Shown here piece after piece: positions 6,589 to 10,824 of a stretch of 10,824 bases of DNA. The stretch is from Chloroflexia bacterium (GTDB taxonomy: Bacteria; Chloroflexota; Chloroflexia; Thermomicrobiales; UBA6265). The stretch is taken from NCBI GenBank assembly GCA_013698495.1, contig JACCUV010000358.1, positions 1-10,824 on the forward strand. Direction: 5' to 3'. The translations under genes and the position numbers were made by a program. The notes under the pieces are model-generated. The model was not told where the DNA came from. It did no database searches and was given only the letters and a program-made list of their open reading frames with translations. Every line of letters begins with the position of its first letter. The first letter of the stretch is position 1.

Positions 6589-6616
6589 CGCGTGCGGGCG
6601 AGCCGGCCCCTACGCG
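6589..6616. repeat. Imperfect hairpin overlapping the stop of copy B
   Basis: CGCGT (6589-6593) pairs with ACGCG (6612-6616) and GGGC (6596-6599) with GCCC (6606-6609), separated by a small internal mismatch, around the loop GAGCCG. Its right part, GCCGGCCCCTACG (6602-6614), shares the CCCCTACG edge with the repeat at 5349-5356. The CTA at 6610-6612 is the TAG stop of copy B. This looks like another, diverged member of the same repeat family, placed at a gene's 3' end. Confidence 0.5.
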
Positions 6617-7704
6617 AGCGGAAGGAGATCCGGGCGGTCGACGGTGCTTTCAACCTCGACGTGGCGGCCTTGCTCGGCGGAATCCAGCACAGCCGTCATG
6701 ATGTCAAGCACGTGGTAACCAAGTTCGCCGCTGGCGCGCACCGCCTCGCCAGTCTGGATCGCGTTGGCCATGTCCCATACACCAAGTCCCCGACTGTTTT
6801 CCGTATTTCCGTAGACGAGCGGGAGATCGGTCCACTTCGTCTCTCCACCCTTGAGCAGTTGCAGTGGCCCGCCGAAGGTGTTGGGATCGGGCAACCGAAG
6901 CGTTCCCTCGGAACCATAGATCACGAGCGTGGAGTTGGTCGTTTCCCACACGTCGAACGACGCGCCGAGCGCTCCGATCACACCGTTCTCGAACTCGAGC
7001 GACGACATGATATGGGTAGGAGTGTTTACCGCAATTTTCTCCCCGAGTTTCGGTCCGTTGCCGACAATTCGTTCCGGAAAACTGGCCCGCGCCATCGATG
7101 CGACGCGCGCCACGGGGCCGATCATCGAGGCCAGCGCCTGCACATAGTAAACACCGACATCGAACAACGGCCCCGCGCCCGGCTGGAAGAAAAAGGATGG
7201 GTCCGGATGCCACGACTCCATGCCATGACCAAGCATCTGGGCGCTCACGGCGACCGGTGCGCCGATCAAGCCATCGTCAAGGTACTTGCGGGCGCTTTGC
7301 AAACCGCCGCCGAGGAAGGTATCCGGGGCGGAACCGACCAGCACGCCCTGAGCCGACGCCTCGGCGAGCAACGCCTTGCCATCTTCACGGTTGGTGGCCA
7401 GCGGTTTCTCGTTGTAGGCGGATTTGCCATTGGCGATCGCCTTGCCGGCGATTTCAGCGTGCACCGCCGGGATCGTGAGGTTGAGGACGATCTCCACATC
7501 CGGATGCGCCAACAATTCGTCGACCGAAAAGGCGCCGACGCCGAATTTCTCAGCACGGTCCTGCGCGCGTTCGACCACGAGATCGGCGATGCCGACGACA
7601 TTGATATTGTCGAACATGGCGCTCAGGTTCTTGAGATAGATGTCCGAGATATTGCCGGCCCCGACGATACCGACATTGACCTTGCCTGCTGGAGAACTCG
7701 CCAT
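6610..7704 (-). CDS. Gfo/Idh/MocA-family oxidoreductase (copy B)
   Basis: A 364-residue paralogue of copy A. Over the first 90 residues of the Rossmann domain, about 60% are identical by eye. Nucleotide-binding VGIVGAGNISDIYL begins at residue 11, EKP is at 99-101, and SWHPDPSFFFQPGAGPLFDVGVYY gives catalytic D182 and Y186 of the glucose-fructose oxidoreductase type. It ends with RHVEVESTVDRPD, also shared with copy A. The ATG at 7704 is chosen from family alignment. Its ribosome site is poor: GAAGAGGGA lies about 15 bases upstream, so the true start or spacing is uncertain, and an in-frame ATG at 7770 would add an unlike N-terminus. It is first in a likely B-A unit and divergent from the third oxidoreductase gene, so the 217-base gap between them should contain both promoters. 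Confidence 0.87.
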   Translation of the reverse strand: MASSPAGKVNVGIVGAGNISDIYLKNLSAMFDNINVVGIADLVVERAQDRAEKFGVGAFSVDELLAHPDVEIVLNLTIPAVHAEIAGKAIANGKSAYNEKPLATNREDGKALLAEASAQGVLVGSAPDTFLGGGLQSARKYLDDGLIGAPVAVSAQMLGHGMESWHPDPSFFFQPGAGPLFDVGVYYVQALASMIGPVARVASMARASFPERIVGNGPKLGEKIAVNTPTHIMSSLEFENGVIGALGASFDVWETTNSTLVIYGSEGTLRLPDPNTFGGPLQLLKGGETKWTDLPLVYGNTENSRGLGVWDMANAIQTGEAVRASGELGYHVLDIMTAVLDSAEQGRHVEVESTVDRPDLLPLA

Positions 7705-7739
7705 GTTTGCCGCATTTCCCTCTTCTAAATCGGACGTGC

Positions 7740-7789
7740 GGGAATCTGCCCGCCCGCAAACACGCCGCATGCCAAGGGAATCTTACCCG
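7740..7789. promoter_or_regulatory. Direct repeat in the divergent promoter region
   Basis: GGGAATCT occurs at 7740-7747 and 7776-7783, followed by GCCCG and TACCCG respectively; the copies begin 36 bases apart. The pair sits in the gap between the divergent oxidoreductase genes, upstream of copy B. Two like-facing sites suit a tandem regulator site. On the minus strand the second copy includes TAAGAT, a possible -10 for copy B. Confidence 0.28.
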
Positions 7790-7851
7790 GGATGGGCGGC
7801 GTCGGGTGGTCTCGCCTCGGGATCGAAGTCGCGTCAATGCACGAGCAGCGG

Positions 7852-7857
7852 TATGAT
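7852..7857 (+). promoter_or_regulatory. Candidate -10 box for the third oxidoreductase gene
   Basis: TATGAT, one base from the consensus, lies 65 bases before the GTG start of the plus-strand oxidoreductase gene. No convincing -35 occurs at 16-18 bases spacing, so this is tentative. Confidence 0.25.
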
Positions 7858-7921
7858 CGCCACGCGAAATGAGTTGCGTCGGGACTCGCGGTGGAACATC
7901 GACAACAGTACAGGAGCAAAC

Positions 7922-8962
7922 GTGACGGTCAAGTTGCTGCATGTCGGTCTCGGCGGGTGGGGTCAGGACTGGGAATTGAATGCGATTCCGCCAGTGGTCC
8001 AGTTCGAGCGCGTCGGCTGGGTCGATGCCCACGCTCCGACGTTGGAGATCGCCCGCAAGCGCCTCGACCTTCCCACCGAGCGGTGCTTCGCGTCGCTGGA
8101 AGAGGCGTTCTCCAACGTGGAAGCCGACGCCGTGTTGATCACCGCGCCACAGGTCGCCCATGTGCCGCTGGCGATCGAGGCGATGGAGGCCGGCAAGCAT
8201 GTGCTCGTTGAGAAACCGTTCGCGATCTCGGTCGATGAAGCGAAACTCGGTGTCGCGGTGGCGGAGAAAACGAACCGGGTGTTGATGGTCAGCCAACAGT
8301 ATCGCCACTATCCCGCTGTCCGGAAGGCGGCCCAGATTGTGCGGGAACAGCGCTACGGCGCGGTCGGCACGGTGCGCGTCGATTTCCGGAAGTGGGCCAA
8401 CAGCGCGCCGAAGGCCGGTCATCGCCACTACCTCTTTCCGCACCCGCTGATTTTCGACATGGCGATCCACCACTTTGACCTGATGCGGTTGATCCTCGGC
8501 CGGGAAGCAGTCAACGTCTTCGCCCGCATCACGGACCCAGCCTGGAGCAACTTCGAGGATGAGGCGGCGGCGGCGATCACGATTGAGTTTGAGGGCGGGT
8601 TGGTCGTTTCCTATCGCGGTAGCTGGTTGAGCCCGGATCGTCCGACGACCTGGGCGGGCGATTGGAACATCGAGTGCGAGCGAGCGAATATCTATTTCAC
8701 GAGTCGCGAGGGGGCCGAGGCCGGCTCGAAGGGCGACGTCGTCAAGGTGCGGGAGTTGGGCAAGGAGGAGGAGGCGTTGCCGCTGGTGACTCCGCGCTTC
8801 CACGGCCGATCGGCGGGACTGGTCGCTTTCGCGAAGGCGATCGCGACAGGCGACGACGCAGAGACCTCCGCCCGCGACAATCTGGGCAGCATCGCCTTGA
8901 TGGAAGCCGCCGCCCGCGCCGCCGCTTCCGGCAAAGTCGAGGAAGTGGAGCGGACGTCGTAA
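7922..8962 (+). CDS. Gfo/Idh/MocA-family oxidoreductase (third, distant copy)
   Basis: A 346-residue NAD(P)-binding oxidoreductase. The N-terminus KLLHVGLGGWGQDWE (residues 4-18) is the dinucleotide-binding loop, with GGWG replacing the usual GAGxxG. EKP is at 97-99 (LVEKPFAIS). The catalytic segment is FDMAIHHFDLMR, giving D179, H183 and D186 in the classic Asp-x3-His-x2-Asp pattern, unlike the Asp/Tyr pair of copies A and B. It is thus from a different subfamily, with a different expected substrate. The start is the GTG at 7922 with CAGGAG (7911-7916) five bases upstream. The longer frame from 7640 overlaps copy B on the other strand and is rejected. It is divergent from copies B/A and precedes the HAD gene by 142 bases. 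Confidence 0.88.
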   Translation: MTVKLLHVGLGGWGQDWELNAIPPVVQFERVGWVDAHAPTLEIARKRLDLPTERCFASLEEAFSNVEADAVLITAPQVAHVPLAIEAMEAGKHVLVEKPFAISVDEAKLGVAVAEKTNRVLMVSQQYRHYPAVRKAAQIVREQRYGAVGTVRVDFRKWANSAPKAGHRHYLFPHPLIFDMAIHHFDLMRLILGREAVNVFARITDPAWSNFEDEAAAAITIEFEGGLVVSYRGSWLSPDRPTTWAGDWNIECERANIYFTSREGAEAGSKGDVVKVRELGKEEEALPLVTPRFHGRSAGLVAFAKAIATGDDAETSARDNLGSIALMEAAARAAASGKVEEVERTS

Positions 8963-8969
8963 CCTGACA

Positions 8970-8988
8970 GTCGTCGGGGCATGACGAC
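8970..8988 (+). terminator. Hairpin after the third oxidoreductase gene
   Basis: GTCGTC (8970-8975) and GACGAC (8983-8988) form a 6-base stem with loop GGGGCAT, seven bases after the TAA. The following bases (GGCAAATGG) are not a T-run, so termination would need another factor. It is the only notable hairpin before the HAD gene. Confidence 0.33.
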
Positions 8989-9104
8989 GGCAAATGGGCC
9001 AGTACACGAACGTCGCGCCAAGTTGCGTGGCGTGGCAATTTAGCCTTGACACGCCAGTCAGAGCGACGGTCCGCACGATAACGTTGCGAGAATGGAAAAA
9101 GCCC

Positions 9105-9833
9105 GTGCGCCTGACTGATTTCGCGGTCCTAAGTTTCGATTGTTACGGCACACTCATCGACTGGGAGCAAGGTTTGCGACGGGGTCTGGAACGGCTCAGT
9201 CGGCATGGAGACCAGCAGCTCGATGCCGATGCATTGCTGGCGACGTACGCAATCGCGGAGGCCCAGGCCGAGCGCGAGGCGCCGCGCCTGCCCTACCCCG
9301 CAATCATTGGGCGCAGCATCGTGGCCACGGGCGCCACGCATGGCGTGCATGTTCCTGCCAGTCTCGCGGCCGAGATCGGCGCGTCAGTGCCTGAGTGGCC
9401 GGCATTTCCCGATTCCGCCGACGCCCTTGAACGACTTTCGCGTCGGTTCAAACTGATCGTCCTCTCCAATGTCGACCGGGCATCGTTCGCGGCCAGCAAC
9501 GCGCAACTCGAAGTCGCCTTCGATGCGATCCTGACGGCGGAGGAGATTGGATCGTACAAACCAGACCCGCGAAACTTCGCGGCATTGCTTGCGCAGGTGG
9601 AGACGATGGGGATCGCGCCAAACAGATTGCTGCATGTGGCGCAGAGTCTCTTTCACGACCACGTTCCGGCCAAGGGCGCCGGCCTGGCAACGGTCTGGAT
9701 CGATCGTCGCCAGCGTCTTCCCGGTTATGGCGCGACCCCGGTTCCAACCCAGAATGTTGAGGCCGACTGGGTGTTCGCCTCGATGGCGGCGTTCGTGGAC
9801 GCGGTCGATGAGGAAGTCCAGGCAGACCGGTAG
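9105..9833 (+). CDS. HAD-superfamily hydrolase (haloacid dehalogenase type II-like)
   Basis: A 242-residue HAD hydrolase with all four motifs. Motif I is FDCYGTLIDW (nucleophile D12; Tyr at D+2, as in dehalogenase-like members, in place of the Asp acid/base of phosphatases). Motif II is VLSNVD (S121), motif III is GSYKPDP (K152), and motif IV is SLFHDHVPAK (D185). A helical cap lies between motifs I and II (residues about 25-95). I do not see the arginine and surrounding residues of true L-2-haloacid dehalogenases after motif I (LLATYAIAEAQAE there), so dehalogenation is not assured and a small-metabolite phosphatase is possible. The GTG at 9105 is taken as start because relatives begin with a MxLTDFxxLxFDCYGT pattern and GGA lies nine bases upstream. 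The in-frame ATG at 8994 would add 37 unlike residues. Confidence 0.85.
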   Translation: MRLTDFAVLSFDCYGTLIDWEQGLRRGLERLSRHGDQQLDADALLATYAIAEAQAEREAPRLPYPAIIGRSIVATGATHGVHVPASLAAEIGASVPEWPAFPDSADALERLSRRFKLIVLSNVDRASFAASNAQLEVAFDAILTAEEIGSYKPDPRNFAALLAQVETMGIAPNRLLHVAQSLFHDHVPAKGAGLATVWIDRRQRLPGYGATPVPTQNVEADWVFASMAAFVDAVDEEVQADR

Positions 9834-9865
9834 GGATACGGGAAGCTCAGGAAGCGCGTGCCCGG

Positions 9866-10357
9866 TCAATCCTCAAATCCGGCTTGTTTGGCGTGGCGGC
9901 GCGTCGGCACGATCCACCACAGAACCAGGATCACCAGCGCGACCACTCCAGCCACCGACCACGATACCCATCGGGTAGCGACCACCTCGGAGAGCACGAG
10001 CTGCGTGGCCAAAATGAGCGCTAGCGAAAGCGGCACGAGTCCGGCGATCACAAACCGCGTGGCGGTGTTCTTGAACCCCTCCCGGTTGCGCAATGGCCGC
10101 TGCAGCCTGTGCTGGGCGGCGGGAGCCGTGAACAGGATCAGGGCGAGGATCGAGCAGAGGAAGGTCACGACGTAGACCGCCTTCTCCTCACTCCGAATCT
10201 CGGCGAAGCCAGCGTTGAAGGGCAAAATGATCAGGAACGCGGCCAGCGTCTGGGCGCCGGGCAGCAGCACGCGCAATTCGCTGAGGAGATCGGTTAAATC
10301 GCCGTCATCGCGCTCCGATGTGGAGTTGGTTGTCGCTGCTTGGCTATTGCCTGACAA
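9866..10357 (-). CDS. DUF6328-like four-helix membrane protein
   Basis: A 163-residue membrane protein. After a polar N-terminus (residues 1-20) comes a conserved LLSELRVLLPGAQTLAAFLIILPF segment, then hydrophobic helices at about 33-52, 60-81, 102-124 and 131-151. Between helices two and three lies the APAAQHRLQRPLRNR stretch. The LxELRVxLPGxQ signature and the APxxxHRL motif match the family I know as DUF6328, which has no established function. The start is a TTG (10357..10355) supported by AAGGA six bases upstream; there is no in-frame ATG with a comparable site. The C-terminus is basic (PTRRHAK), which suggests it faces the cytoplasm. It is convergent with the HAD gene and divergent from the CsbD-like gene, with 209 bases between them for shared regulation. 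Confidence 0.75.
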   Translation of the reverse strand: MSGNSQAATTNSTSERDDGDLTDLLSELRVLLPGAQTLAAFLIILPFNAGFAEIRSEEKAVYVVTFLCSILALILFTAPAAQHRLQRPLRNREGFKNTATRFVIAGLVPLSLALILATQLVLSEVVATRWVSWSVAGVVALVILVLWWIVPTRRHAKQAGFED

Positions 10358-10566
10358 ACTTGGTCCTTCCGGCTAGTGAGAGCGAACGCTCCACCGGAAT
10401 GTTAACGCACTGTTGCGCATTGGTCCCGCAAGCGACATGAACGATTCGCGCCGGAGCCGGAAGCGCGTCGAACGGCTGGCCCTTCGCGAGGTCGGTGATT
10501 GGCTCGCGTGTGGTAGTCTCATCGGGCCGTACCAAAAGGCGTGTTTCATTCAAAGGAGTTACATCC

Positions 10567-10770
10567 ATGAGCGACAGCACCAAAGACCGACTTCAGGGCG
10601 GATTTGACAAGGTCAAGGGCATGGCCAAGGAAAAAATGGGCGAGATGACCAACGACGAGGAGAAGCAGGCCGAGGGTCAGATGGACCAGGTCAAGGGTGA
10701 GGCCAATGAAGGCAAAGCCGACGCCAAGGACAAGGTCGACGACGTCGCCAAAAAATTCACCGGAAACTAG
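10567..10770 (+). CDS. CsbD-like small stress protein
   Basis: A 67-residue, highly charged protein without Cys or Trp. It begins MSDSTKDRLQGGFDKVKGMAKEKMGEMT and has the CsbD pattern of two related helical repeats: a GxxDKVKGxAKEKxGE unit and a later GQMDQVKGEANEGKAD unit, then a KDKVDDVAKKFTGN tail. CsbD proteins are abundant soluble proteins of unknown mechanism, linked to general stress response (sigma-B control in Bacillus). The ATG at 10567 has a strong AAGGAG (10553-10558) eight bases upstream. I do not see a clear sigma-70 promoter in the 209 bases before it. It stands alone on its strand to the window end. Confidence 0.88.
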   Translation: MSDSTKDRLQGGFDKVKGMAKEKMGEMTNDEEKQAEGQMDQVKGEANEGKADAKDKVDDVAKKFTGN

Positions 10771-10824
10771 CCTGCCTTGCATTGCCGGTCGCCATTCGAA
10801 ACCGATACGGCACGCAACCGGTCG

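Noticed and set aside
6457..7728. Long open frame (423 codons) on the plus strand
   Set aside because: It is antisense to copy B of the oxidoreductases, has no recognisable domain, and contains composition typical of shadow frames.
9046..9051. Perfect -35 hexamer TTGACA before the HAD gene
   Set aside because: No -10-like hexamer is found 16-19 bases downstream; the nearest AT-rich bases (GATAAC, 9077-9082) are 25 bases away. Not called as a promoter.
7550..9076. Long open frame (508 codons) on the minus strand
   Set aside because: It is antisense to the third Gfo/Idh gene, which has clear motifs and a ribosome site. The frame is Arg/His-rich and resembles no family. It is a product of GC-rich codon bias.

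Overview
The window is GC-rich bacterial DNA with short intergenic gaps. GTG starts serve the sulfatase, one Gfo/Idh gene and the HAD gene, and a TTG start serves the DUF6328-like gene. The gene mix (ClbS/DfsB-type DinB protein, RhmD-like enolase-superfamily enzyme, several Gfo/Idh/MocA oxidoreductases, a formylglycine-type sulfatase, DUF6328 and CsbD) and the small intergenic hairpins next to a CCCCTACG box suggest a Chloroflexota (Thermomicrobia-like) genome. That placement is inferred from general knowledge; there is no rRNA or marker gene here to prove it.

Left part (1-3425): a DUF1778 antitoxin gene on the minus strand overlaps by ATGA the first codons of a probable GNAT toxin cut off by the window edge. 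Next come a ClbS/DfsB-like DinB-superfamily gene (+), an L-rhamnonate-dehydratase-like enolase-superfamily gene (+), a BrnA-type antitoxin gene without a BrnT partner (+), and a DUF1579-like hypothetical gene (-).

Middle part (3426-8962): a 416-base non-coding stretch leads into a sulfatase gene (+). Its reading frame is intact except for one in-frame TAA at codon 217, so it is either a recent pseudogene or carries a sequence error. Two convergently placed, closely related Gfo/Idh/MocA oxidoreductase genes (-) follow, and a third, more distant one (+) is divergent from them. The 3' ends of the two minus-strand genes carry small hairpins with different stems, similar loops and a shared CCCCTACG/CCCCCATG edge. 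These look like copies of one dispersed repeat family.

Right part (8963-10824): a HAD-superfamily hydrolase (+), a four-helix membrane protein of DUF6328 type (-), and a divergent CsbD-like small hydrophilic protein (+), probably stress-related.

Taken together, the sulfatase, the sugar-acid-dehydratase-like enzyme, three sugar dehydrogenase-like enzymes and a HAD phosphatase-like enzyme look like part of a carbohydrate (possibly sulfated sugar) catabolic neighbourhood. No transporter, glycosidase or regulator is present in the window, so the substrate cannot be named. I found no wholly new system. The best leads are the broken sulfatase, the covarying hairpin repeats that carry the stop codons of two genes, and the structured-looking gap before the sulfatase.
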